A program made the translations under genes and the position numbers. Shown piece after piece: positions 26,206 to 33,791 of a stretch of 40,926 nucleotides of DNA (position 1 is the stretch's first letter; every line of letters starts with the position of its first letter). Under the pieces are notes generated by a model, which was given only the letters and a program-made list of their open reading frames with translations, ran no database searches and was not told the origin of the DNA. This DNA is from Chloroflexi bacterium GWC2_73_18 (GTDB taxonomy: Bacteria > Chloroflexota > Limnocylindria > Limnocylindrales > CSP1-4), in the NCBI GenBank assembly GCA_001794945.1, contig MGMJ01000121.1, positions 2,077 to 43,002 of the forward strand, given 5' to 3'.

Positions 26206-26991
26206 ATGACCGATCCGGCGGCGCGCCTGCCGCTCATCTTCCTGGTCGACTATGACGGGACGATCTGCCTCACCCAGGTCACCGACGTGCTGATGTCCGC
26301 CCACGGCACCAACGATGGCTGGCTCGCCCTCGACCGGCGCTATCTCCGAGGAGAGATCGGTTCGCGCGAGGAGCTGTCGCAGCTCGTGGCGTGGCTTCCG
26401 CCCGAGCGCGAGCCGGTGATGGCGACGGCCGCGGAGCAACCGCACGACCTGACGTTCGTCGACTTCGTCGCCTTGGCCCGAGAGGTCCGCGTCGAAGTGG
26501 AGGTCGTAAGCGACGGCTACGGGTTCTACGTCCAGCCCGCCCTCCGGGCGATGGGCGTGAGCGGGCTGTCCATCGCCACCGCCAGCACGACCTGGCGATC
26601 GGGGCGGCCCGAGATCACCTACCCGTTCGGCCACCCGGCGTGTTTCGTGTGCGGGACCTGCAAGCGGGATCGGGTGCTCCTCCATCGGGAGCGGGGGCTC
26701 CACGTCGTGCTCGTCGGCGACGGGACCAGCGACCGCTTCGCCGCGGCGCACGCCGATACCGTCTTCGCCAAGGCGCCGCTGACGCGGTGGTGCGATGCCG
26801 AGGGATGGCCGTACGAGCCGTGGACGACGTTCGACGACGTCTCCCGCTGGCTCAGGCGCGTCGCGGCGGATCCGGGCCTGCTGAGGCCGTCGATCCCCCG
26901 GCAGTTCATCTGCGGCCCGGAGGTCTGGGGTCCGGATCGAGTGCGTCCACCAGGCCAGAGGGCGGGCCCGGGAAGCGCCCCGGAACCGTGA
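26206..26991 (+). CDS. HAD-superfamily phosphatase, MtnX/SerB-like
   Basis: This 261-residue protein has the HAD motifs in order. The nucleophile and acid/base are Asp15 and Asp17 in FLVDYDGTI; VVSDGYGFYV holds motif II; VLVGDGTSDRFAAAHAD holds motif IV. The spacing and helical cap resemble the MtnX/phosphoserine phosphatase branch. Two cysteines close together (CFVCGTC) between motifs II and IV suggest a metal site or disulfide. It starts 14 bp after aminotransferase B and is last in the + arm. It may remove phosphate from a pathway intermediate. The last 40 residues are Pro/Gly-rich and probably disordered. Confidence 0.8.
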   Translation: MTDPAARLPLIFLVDYDGTICLTQVTDVLMSAHGTNDGWLALDRRYLRGEIGSREELSQLVAWLPPEREPVMATAAEQPHDLTFVDFVALAREVRVEVEVVSDGYGFYVQPALRAMGVSGLSIATASTTWRSGRPEITYPFGHPACFVCGTCKRDRVLLHRERGLHVVLVGDGTSDRFAAAHADTVFAKAPLTRWCDAEGWPYEPWTTFDDVSRWLRRVAADPGLLRPSIPRQFICGPEVWGPDRVRPPGQRAGPGSAPEP

Positions 26992-27131
26992 CCGGCGGGC
27001 GCCAGCCGCCTCACCGGGGGAGCATACCGGCCGCGCCGCGCGGCGCTGACGCAGCCGGGGGGAGCGGGTCCGGGGGCCCGCACGGACGTTCGTACCATTG
27101 CCGCCCCCGCGGCCCCGGCCTAGCGTGTTGA

Positions 27132-27159
27132 CCGCGCGCAACCCTTTTTCTGCGCGCGG
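27132..27159. promoter_or_regulatory. Perfect 9-bp inverted repeat upstream of the pilus operon
   Basis: CCGCGCGCA (27132-27140) and TGCGCGCGG (27151-27159) flank a 10-nt loop that contains five consecutive T. The T-run is in the loop, not after the stem, so it is not a normal intrinsic terminator. It lies 42 bp before the prepilin peptidase start and could be an operator or an RNA hairpin. Confidence 0.5.
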
Positions 27160-27200
27160 GAACGGTTCGACCTGCGGAGCCCGGAGCCAACGGTAGCCTG

Positions 27201-27692
27201 ATGGACGATCCCTCGAGCTGGCCCGCCTGGTACGTGGCGGCGCTGGCCGTCTTTGCCGCCGTCCTGGGCGGTCTCGCCGCCTACGACGCCCGGCGGCGGC
27301 GGATCCCCAACGCGGTCACCTACCCGGCGATCGCAGCCGCCGGCGCCCTCGCCTTCGTCAGCCCCGCCGGTCCGTGGTGGAGCTTCCTGCTGGCAGGCCT
27401 CTTCGCCGGGGCGGCCCTCGTCCTGCTCGCCCTGGCCTCGCGCGGCGGGATGGGCTACGGCGACGCCAAGCTGGCCGCCCTCGTCGGGCTTCTCACGGGC
27501 TGGCCCGGCATCCTCGTCGCCCTCTTCGTGGCGGCCGCTTCCGGCGCCGCCGTCGGGCTCGCCTTGATGACGGTCGGGCGCGCCCGGCGCGGCGAGCCGA
27601 TCCCCTTCGCACCCGCCCTCGCCGCCGGCGCGATCGTGGGCCTGGCCGCCGGCGGGCGACTCGCCCATCTCCTGTGGCCGGGGCTGGTCTGA
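27201..27692 (+). CDS. A24-family prepilin peptidase, methylase domain absent
   Basis: This 163-residue polytopic membrane protein carries the two catalytic aspartates of type IV prepilin peptidases. The first is in AAYDARRRRIPNAVTYP (residue about 30), the second in the GxGD motif of GGMGYGDAKLAAL (about residue 91). The standard PilD N-terminal zinc/methyltransferase domain is missing, so it should cleave but perhaps not N-methylate prepilins. It is the first gene of the pilus operon and its substrates are probably the four leader-bearing proteins encoded downstream. The ATG start is preceded by GGAG about 12 nt upstream. Confidence 0.88.
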   Translation: MDDPSSWPAWYVAALAVFAAVLGGLAAYDARRRRIPNAVTYPAIAAAGALAFVSPAGPWWSFLLAGLFAGAALVLLALASRGGMGYGDAKLAALVGLLTGWPGILVALFVAAASGAAVGLALMTVGRARRGEPIPFAPALAAGAIVGLAAGGRLAHLLWPGLV

Positions 27693-27706
27693 GCGCACCT
27701 GACACG

Positions 27707-29449
27707 ATGGCTCTCCAGGCGGCGATCCCCGCTCCCGCCCCCGCTCCCGCTCCCGCCAGGCCCGCCCCCACCCGCCGCATCGGCGACCTCCTGCTCGAGG
27801 CCGGACTGGTCAGCCCGGAGGAGCTGCAGCGCGCCCTGGCGGCGCAGGCCGACCGCCGCAAGCGCCTGGGGGAGATCCTGCTGGAGGACGGCGTCATCGA
27901 CGACCTGGCCCTCGCGGCCGTCCTCGCCGTCCAGCTCGACACACCGCTCGTCGACCTGCGCGATCGCCCCAGCGAGGACGATGCGCTCCGGCTCCTCCAG
28001 GAGGCCGACGCGCGTCGCCTGACGACGCTCCCGCTCTCGGTCGAGAACGGGACGATCACGATCGCCACCGACGACCCCGGCAACGCGGCGATCCTCGCCG
28101 AGGTCGCCTCCCTGACGGGCCGGCAGGTCCGTCCCTTCCTGGCGCTCCGTTCGGAGATCCAGGAGGCGATCCCCCAGCGCTACCGGATGACCGGCGACCT
28201 GACCGCGCAGGTGTACGCCTTCACCAGCGCGCGCGCGGCGGCGGGAACGGCGCCGGCCCTGCGTGCCCGGTCGGTCGAGCTCGAGAACCTCAAGGACGCC
28301 CCGGTCGTCCAGATCGTCAACCTGCTCGTGGCCCAGGCGCTGCGCGACCGTGCCAGCGACCTGCATCTCGAGCCGCAGCCCCGCGGCCTGCGCATCCGCA
28401 CCCGCGTCGACGGGATCCTGCGCGACGCCACGATGCTGCCGAATGACCTCGCGCCGGGGCTGGTGAGCCGAATCAAGATCATGGCCGATCTCAACATCGT
28501 CGAGAAGCAGAAGGCGCAGGACGGCCAGATCTCGCTGGAGATCGACGGGCGCGCGATCGACATCCGGGTCGCCACGATGCGCACCATCTGGGGCGAGAAG
28601 GTCGTCATGCGCCTGCTCGACAAGGCCCGCTCGGTCTTCCAGCTGAGCGAGCTCGGCGTCCCCGACACGATGCTGCCGCCCTACCGGCGGCTCCTGGGCG
28701 CCCCCTTCGGCATGGTCATCGTGTCCGGACCGACGGGGAGCGGCAAGACGACGACGCTGTACGCCTCGCTCAACGAGCTCGACCGCGTCGCCCTTAACGT
28801 GACCACCATCGAGGACCCGGTCGAGTACACCTTCGAGAACATCAACCAGACCCAGGTGAATGCCGCCGCCGGGATCACCTTCGCCAGCGGCCTGCGGGCG
28901 AGCCTCCGCCAGGATCCCGACATCATCCTGGTCGGCGAGGTCCGCGATCGCGAGACCGCCGAGATCGCCGTCCAGGCGGCACTGACCGGGCACCTGGTCC
29001 TCTCCTCGATGCACGCCACCGACGCGACCGGGGCGCTGCTGCGCATGCTCGAGGTGGGCGTCGAGCCGTTCCTGGTGGCGGCGAGCGTCACCGGCGTCGT
29101 GGCGCAGCGGTTGATGCGCCGCATCTGCCCGCACTGCCGGATCGAGATCGAGCCGGCGATGGAGGAGCGCCAGCTCTTTGCCGCGGCGGGGATCGAAGCC
29201 CCGCGCGTCACCTTCGTGGGGCGCGGCTGCACCTACTGCGCGGGGACCGGCTTCTTCGACCGGGTCGGCGTCTACGAGATGCTCCGCGCCACGCCCGAGC
29301 TGCGCCGCCTGGTCACGCGCGGCGCCCACTCCGACGAGATCCGCGCCCAGGCGATCGCCGACGGGATGGTGCCGCTGCGCCTCGACGCGTTGCGGAAAGC
29401 CGCGGCCGGCGTCAGCACCGTCGCCGAGGCACTGCGGAGCGTCGCCTGA
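27707..29449 (+). CDS. pilB: Type IV pilus extension ATPase PilB/GspE
   Basis: This 580-residue protein starts with an Ala/Pro-rich leader, then an N-terminal MshEN/GspE-N domain (IGDLLLEAGLVSPEELQRAL at about residues 26-45). The ATPase core has Walker A in GPTGSGKTTTLYASL near residue 341, an Asp box (TTIEDPVEYTFENI), and Walker B in DPDIILVGEVRDRETAEIA. A His box (LVLSSMHATDATGALLRM) and a four-cysteine zinc motif, CPHC then CTYC, mark extension rather than retraction ATPases. It powers pilus assembly at the inner membrane face. The start lies 14 bp after the peptidase gene and the stop overlaps pilC by one base. Confidence 0.93.
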   Translation: MALQAAIPAPAPAPAPARPAPTRRIGDLLLEAGLVSPEELQRALAAQADRRKRLGEILLEDGVIDDLALAAVLAVQLDTPLVDLRDRPSEDDALRLLQEADARRLTTLPLSVENGTITIATDDPGNAAILAEVASLTGRQVRPFLALRSEIQEAIPQRYRMTGDLTAQVYAFTSARAAAGTAPALRARSVELENLKDAPVVQIVNLLVAQALRDRASDLHLEPQPRGLRIRTRVDGILRDATMLPNDLAPGLVSRIKIMADLNIVEKQKAQDGQISLEIDGRAIDIRVATMRTIWGEKVVMRLLDKARSVFQLSELGVPDTMLPPYRRLLGAPFGMVIVSGPTGSGKTTTLYASLNELDRVALNVTTIEDPVEYTFENINQTQVNAAAGITFASGLRASLRQDPDIILVGEVRDRETAEIAVQAALTGHLVLSSMHATDATGALLRMLEVGVEPFLVAASVTGVVAQRLMRRICPHCRIEIEPAMEERQLFAAAGIEAPRVTFVGRGCTYCAGTGFFDRVGVYEMLRATPELRRLVTRGAHSDEIRAQAIADGMVPLRLDALRKAAAGVSTVAEALRSVA

Positions 29450-30570
29450 TGGCCGTGCTCGACGCGCTCCGTCCGCGCCCGCCGACGGGACCGCCGGGCG
29501 GCAGCTTGCTGGAGCGCAACCTGCCGTCGCTCTTCAGCGTGAAGCGGGTCGAGCTGATCGTCTTCAGCCGCCAGCTCGCCACCTTCATCCGCGCCGGCAT
29601 CCCGATCCTCGACGGCATCCGGGTCATCCGCGAGCAGACCGGTTCGCGTCTCTTCCGCCGGACGCTCGACGCGATCGCGTCCGACCTCCGGGCGGGCGAG
29701 CCGATCTCGACCGCCCTGGCGCACCAGCCGCGGGTCTTCCCGGAGCTCTACGTCGACATGGTCCTGGCGGCCGAGGCGACCGGTGAACTCGACATCATCC
29801 TCGAGCAGCTGGCGCTCTACCTCGATCGAGGCGAGCGGACGGCACGCCGGATCCGGCAGGCGATGCTCTACCCCTCGCTGGTCCTCGGGCTCGCCGTCAT
29901 CGTCGTCTTCATCCTGATCACCTTCGTGCTGCCCGCCTTCGTGGCCCTCTTCGCCGATTTCGACGCCGAACTACCGGTGCCGACGCGGGTCCTGATGGCG
30001 CTGGGCTGGTTCGGTGAGCGCTACGGCCTGCTCAGCGGAGCGGCGGTCCTGTTGCTGCTGGTGCTCGCCTACCTGGCCCGCAACGCGGGGCCGATCCGCC
30101 GGCTGCGCCACCGCCTGGTGCTCCGCACGCCGGTCTTCGGGCCGCTCGTCCGGCTCGGCATCGCCGCCCGCTTCGCCCGCACGCTGGGGATCCTGGTGCG
30201 CGCCGGGGTGCCGATCGGCCAGGCCTTCGAGATCGTCATCAACGGCACCGGCAACCACGTCTACCGCGAGCGGCTGCGGCCGGCGCGCGAGCGGCTGCTC
30301 GTCGGCGAGGGGATCGCCGGGCCGCTGGCCGAGTCGGGGCTCTTCAGCTCGATGCTGATCCAGATGGTCCGCGTCGGCGAGGAGACCGGGACGCTCGACC
30401 GCTACCTCGAAGAGGCGGCCGACTTCATGGACGAGGACCTCGAGTACCGGACCCGCCAGATGGTCACCATCATCGAGCCGATGATGATCGTCGGCGTCGC
30501 CATGATGGTCGGCTTCGTGGCGCTCTCGGTGGTGACGCCGCTCTACGGGATCCTCGGGCACATCCGATGA
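29449..30570 (+). CDS. pilC: Type IV pilus platform protein PilC/GspF
   Basis: This 373-residue protein has the duplicated GspF architecture. One cytoplasmic helical domain (ELIVFSRQLATFIRAGIPIL at about residues 35-54) is followed by a membrane pair near residues 140-170. A second copy (ARFARTLGILVRAGVPIGQA) is followed by a C-terminal span ending GFVALSVVTPLYGILGHI. It is the inner-membrane platform linking PilB to the growing pilus. The ATG shares one base with the pilB stop (TGATG), and its own stop overlaps the next gene as ATGA, so these genes form a tightly coupled operon. Confidence 0.93.
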   Translation: MAVLDALRPRPPTGPPGGSLLERNLPSLFSVKRVELIVFSRQLATFIRAGIPILDGIRVIREQTGSRLFRRTLDAIASDLRAGEPISTALAHQPRVFPELYVDMVLAAEATGELDIILEQLALYLDRGERTARRIRQAMLYPSLVLGLAVIVVFILITFVLPAFVALFADFDAELPVPTRVLMALGWFGERYGLLSGAAVLLLLVLAYLARNAGPIRRLRHRLVLRTPVFGPLVRLGIAARFARTLGILVRAGVPIGQAFEIVINGTGNHVYRERLRPARERLLVGEGIAGPLAESGLFSSMLIQMVRVGEETGTLDRYLEEAADFMDEDLEYRTRQMVTIIEPMMIVGVAMMVGFVALSVVTPLYGILGHIR

Positions 30571-30974
30571 TCGGGCTGCTGCGCCGGCTCCACCGCGACG
30601 AGCGCGGCGTCGGCCTGATCGAGGCGCTCGTCTCCAGTGCGCTGCTGGCGATCGCCCTCGTCGTGCTGGTGGGGAGCTTCTCGACGCTCGCCATCGCCAG
30701 CCGCCGGGCCGAGCTGGTCGCCCTCGCCCAGGCGACGGCACGGGCCCAGGCGGCGCGTATCGAGGCGGCACCGTACCAGGCGAACGGCGACTACAGCGCC
30801 TACTACGAGACGCTCCCCTGGGGCGTGACGCGGACCGTCACGGTCGCCTGGTGGGACGGTGTCTCGGCCTGGGTGGGGACGCAGAACGCGAACGGACTCC
30901 AGAAGGTGACGGTCGCCATGGGCTCGGACGGCACGGCCGCGGTCACGCTGGAGTTCGCCAAGGCGAACCGATGA
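30567..30974 (+). CDS. Minor type IV prepilin, PilV/GspI-like
   Basis: This 135-residue protein has a short basic leader (LLRRLHRDERG) and a prepilin cleavage site G-VGLIEALVSSALLAIAL. Glu5 of the mature helix is present, followed by a hydrophobic alpha1 and a small beta-rich head. It should be processed by the A24 peptidase encoded three genes upstream and be incorporated in the pilus, probably as part of the initiating tip complex. The ATG overlaps the pilC stop. The head lacks a cysteine pair. Confidence 0.82.
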   Translation: MIGLLRRLHRDERGVGLIEALVSSALLAIALVVLVGSFSTLAIASRRAELVALAQATARAQAARIEAAPYQANGDYSAYYETLPWGVTRTVTVAWWDGVSAWVGTQNANGLQKVTVAMGSDGTAAVTLEFAKANR

Positions 30975-31501
30975 GCACGCTCGCCCGGCTCCGCCGGCTC
31001 GCCGCGGACGAGTCGGGGGCGAGCGTCACCGAGCTGCTCGTCGGGACGCTGGTGAGCGCACTCGTCATGGCCGGCATCACCTCGGCGATCTTCACCACCA
31101 ACCAGTTGCGCCTGCGCGCCGACGACCAGAACCGGATCGCCGGCGCCCTGGCCGTCGTCTCGCTCGACCTCGACCGCGACGCCGCCATGGCGACGGCGTC
31201 GGCGCCGGCGAAGAGCCAGACGACGGCGACATCCTGCAGCACGACGATCGACCTCGGTTTCCTCGAGGGCGGCGCCTCGGTCCGTTTCGGGACGACCGCC
31301 TCGGCGACCGACGGCCCGCTCTGGCTCCAGCGGGTCAGCGGCGCCGGGACGCTCACCGTCGCCCGAAACGTGGCCGCCTGCACCTGGCAGGTCGAGCGGG
31401 ACACGGGCGGCGACTGGACGATCCGGCTCGACCTGACCGTCACCGGCCCGAGCGGCGAGTCGGTGAGCCACTCCCTGCGGGCGCGGCCGCGCCTCTGGTG
31501 A
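30971..31501 (+). CDS. Minor type IV prepilin, PilW/GspJ-like
   Basis: This 176-residue protein has leader LRRLAADESG and cleavage before ASVTELLVGTLVSALVM, with Glu5 present. After the hydrophobic helix comes a longer head with two cysteines (ATSCSTTIDL near residue 89, VAACTWQVER near residue 136) that could form a disulfide. The size and position after a PilV-like gene suggest the J/W-type minor pilin. The ATG overlaps the stop of the previous gene and its TGA overlaps the GTG start of the next. The leader departs from the HRDERG sequence shared by its three siblings. Confidence 0.75.
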   Translation: MSTLARLRRLAADESGASVTELLVGTLVSALVMAGITSAIFTTNQLRLRADDQNRIAGALAVVSLDLDRDAAMATASAPAKSQTTATSCSTTIDLGFLEGGASVRFGTTASATDGPLWLQRVSGAGTLTVARNVAACTWQVERDTGGDWTIRLDLTVTGPSGESVSHSLRARPRLW

Positions 31502-33138
31502 GCGGCGGTGCCGGTAGCGCCATGATCTCGCGTCTCCACCGCGTCGCCGGCGCCCTCCACCGCGACGAGCGGGGCCAGTCGCTGGCGGTCGTGCTGGCGC
31601 TGGTGACGCTCCTCTTCCTGCTGGGGACCGCCCTGGCCGTGCAGGCCTCGACCGCGCTGCGGGTGACCGCCGCCAGCGACGGCCAGGCGGACGCCCTCCA
31701 TGCCGCGGACGCCGGCGCCGAGCTGGGGATCTGGTGGCAGCGCAACGGCCAGGCCGGCAACCCACCCGCCATCACGATCAACGGCCTCACCGTGTCGACG
31801 ACGGTGAGCGTCGCGCCGCCGCCCGGGGGCAGCGGCGCCGGCTGGCAGCAGTGGGGCTGGAACGGGCGGAGCCAGGCGACGACCAGCGCGCCCGGACCGG
31901 CGAGCTACAACGCTCGCTGGAGCACCTTCCCCACCCTGGCCCAGGGCACGCCGGTGGCAAGCGCGACGGTCGCCGCCGACGGCTACGTCTACGTCGGGGC
32001 GACGACCGGCCTCTACGCCTACCGCCCCGACGGGCAGCTCGCCTGGAGCTTCCTCTCCGCCGGACAGATTCCGGCGGTCGGCACGTTCAGCGGCAGCCCG
32101 GCGATCCTGACCACGGGCGGCGGGGCGAAGATGATCGTGGCCGCCACCGACGGCGCCGCGGCCACCGCCTCGAAGGTCTTCGGCCTGACCGAGGACGCGG
32201 CGAAGACAGGCGTCTCGATCACCTGGTCGTACAGCCTGGGCAACGGCGCGGGGGTCGGCTTCGTGGGCGGGGCCAAGCTGAACGTCGCCGGCACGCGGGC
32301 CTACCTCGCCGCGCGGAACTCGACCGTCTACGCCTTCGACACGACCGCGGCCGGCAACAACCCGCCGCTCTGGAGCAGCGCGACCGGCGGCGCGGTCGCC
32401 GTGCCGGTGGCGCTCAACGTGGCCGAGGACCGCGTCTACGTGGCGACCTCCACCGGCATCGTGCGCGCCTACGACGCGACGACCGGGGCGCAGTCCTGGA
32501 CCCGCACGGTCTCGGCCGGCGCCGTTCTCACCGCGCCGGTCTTCCACGACACCGGCGCCCGCAACCACGTCTACGTGGGAACGGGGGCGAACAGCACGAT
32601 CCGCGCCATCCGCGACCTGGGCAACTCCTCCGGCCAGGACTGGTCGGTCGCCCTCGGCGCCAACGCCTTCAGCGCGCCGGTCCTGGCGACGAGCGGCAGC
32701 CAGGAGTTCGTCTTCGTGGCGGACAGCGCGGGCGGGATCCGCAAGCTCGAGGACCTCGGCAACTCGGCCGCCACGCGCTGGACCTACACGCCGGTCGCCT
32801 CGCCCATCCAGTCCGGCCTGGCGATGGACTCGGCCGGCTTCCTCTACCTGGGCAACGACGCCGGCAGCCTCTACCGGATCGCCGACAACGGCGCGAGCGG
32901 CTCGACCAGCTGGACGCAGGCGGTCGGCCTGGGCGCCGTCCGCTCCGAGATCGTCGTCGGCACCGACGGCGACCTCTACGCGGTGACCGCCGGCAACCGC
33001 ATGGTGGCAGTGGGGGGGGCGGCGCCGGGCGGCCTGGCCACGGTGACCGCCACCGCCGGCGCGGCCACGGTGACGACGACCTACACCGACGTCGGCGCGG
33101 GTGTGCCGACGCTCTCGAGCTGGACCACCACGAAGTGA
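31498..33138 (+). CDS. PilX/GspK-like prepilin fused to a PQQ-type beta-propeller
   Basis: This 546-residue protein starts like a prepilin: ALHRDERG then QSLAVVLALVTLLFLLG, without Glu5, as in tip pilins of the GspK type. From about residue 150 to the C-terminus there are seven or eight propeller-like repeats, recognisable by VYVG, LYAYRPDGQLAW, VYAFDTTAAG, VRAYDATTGAQSW and LYRIADNGASGSTSW. PilY1-type propeller adhesins are normally separate proteins, so this looks like a combined tip pilin and adhesin. It may start at GTG 31498 (overlapping the previous stop) or at ATG 31522. The domain reading is by eye, and no calcium-binding loop was identified. Confidence 0.72.
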   Translation: MSGGAGSAMISRLHRVAGALHRDERGQSLAVVLALVTLLFLLGTALAVQASTALRVTAASDGQADALHAADAGAELGIWWQRNGQAGNPPAITINGLTVSTTVSVAPPPGGSGAGWQQWGWNGRSQATTSAPGPASYNARWSTFPTLAQGTPVASATVAADGYVYVGATTGLYAYRPDGQLAWSFLSAGQIPAVGTFSGSPAILTTGGGAKMIVAATDGAAATASKVFGLTEDAAKTGVSITWSYSLGNGAGVGFVGGAKLNVAGTRAYLAARNSTVYAFDTTAAGNNPPLWSSATGGAVAVPVALNVAEDRVYVATSTGIVRAYDATTGAQSWTRTVSAGAVLTAPVFHDTGARNHVYVGTGANSTIRAIRDLGNSSGQDWSVALGANAFSAPVLATSGSQEFVFVADSAGGIRKLEDLGNSAATRWTYTPVASPIQSGLAMDSAGFLYLGNDAGSLYRIADNGASGSTSWTQAVGLGAVRSEIVVGTDGDLYAVTAGNRMVAVGGAAPGGLATVTATAGAATVTTTYTDVGAGVPTLSSWTTTK

Positions 33139-33344
33139 GCGGAGCGCGGCAGGGCGCCGGAGGGTCGCTCGGAGGTACCAGCGCGACCGGGACCATCGGG
33201 CCGTTCCGTTCCTCCGCCAGATGGATGAGTATGAGCGCGGTCGGTGACACGAGGCAACACGGCGCCGACCCCGGCACCGGAGAGCGGTGGCCGGCAGTGA
33301 CGGCAACGGCCCGGGCAGGGGCACCAGCAAGGAGAACCGTGGAG
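33139..33344 (+). promoter_or_regulatory. pilA leader region with a stable hairpin
   Basis: This 206-bp gap separates the propeller pilin from pilA. CCGGCACCG (33271-33279) pairs with CGGTGGCCGG (33285-33294) around GAGAG, giving a 9-bp stem with one bulged G, 50 bp before the pilA start. No T-run follows. It could protect a processed pilA message or attenuate read-through. A TATGAG at 33230-33235 is too poor to call as a promoter. Confidence 0.35.
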
Positions 33345-33725
33345 ATGATCGGATCGCTGCGACGGATGCATCGCGACGAGCGTGGCTTCACGCTCGTGGA
33401 GATGCTCGTGGTGGTCACCATCCTCGGCATCCTCGCCGCGATCGTCACCTCGAGCCTGGTGGGTCTCACCTCGACGGCCAAGACGAACGCGTGCGCGGAG
33501 GAGCTGCGGACGGTGCAGACCGCGATGGACGCGATGCTGGCCAAGAACAACATCACGGGCGTGACCGCCCAGGCAACGGCGACCAACGACTTCTCGGCCC
33601 TGCCGGCCGGCACCGGCGCCGAGGCGCTCTCACCGACCTACCTGCGCCAGTCGACGACCAAGGGCTCGTACACCTGGACCGCCGCCGCACTTGTCTCGGC
33701 GGCCGCCACCGGCGGCTGTAGCTGA
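33345..33725 (+). CDS. pilA: Major type IV prepilin PilA-like
   Basis: This 126-residue protein has leader SLRRMHRDERG and cleavage before FTLVEMLVVVTILGILAAIV, the canonical type IVa/pseudopilin alpha1 with Phe1 and Glu5. A cysteine at NACAEEL and another in the C-terminal GGCS may form the D-region disulfide. The short head suggests a thin or compact pilin. The ATG at 33345 has GTGGAG close by and AAGGAG further up; the open frame upstream is not coding. It is separated from the minor pilins by 206 bp, consistent with a need for much higher expression, and ends at a strong hairpin. Confidence 0.85.
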   Translation: MIGSLRRMHRDERGFTLVEMLVVVTILGILAAIVTSSLVGLTSTAKTNACAEELRTVQTAMDAMLAKNNITGVTAQATATNDFSALPAGTGAEALSPTYLRQSTTKGSYTWTAAALVSAAATGGCS

Positions 33726-33752
33726 CGACCGAAGACCCACCGTCACGCCGGC

Positions 33753-33785
33753 CGAACGGCGCTCCCCTCGCGGGAGCGCCGTTCG
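33753..33785. terminator. Bidirectional hairpin terminator between pilA and pilT
   Basis: CGAACGGCGCTCCC (33753-33766) pairs perfectly over 14 bp with 33772-33785 around a CTCGC loop. It lies 27 bp after the pilA stop and 6 bp after the pilT stop on the other strand. On the + side a short TCGTTCC follows; a true U-run is missing on both sides, so release may need Rho. Confidence 0.75.
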
Positions 33786-33791
33786 TCGTTC

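Noticed and set aside
27128-27156. TTGACC as a -35 box of the pilus operon
   Set aside because: The sequence 17 bp downstream (TGCGCG) is not a -10 box and is an arm of the inverted repeat.
27150-27190. GGTTCGACC resembling a tRNA T-loop
   Set aside because: The flanking bases do not form the T-stem and no acceptor or anticodon arm can be drawn.
33230-33235. TATGAG as a -10 of a pilA promoter
   Set aside because: Poor match, and the only TTCCGT candidate -35 is 20 bp away.
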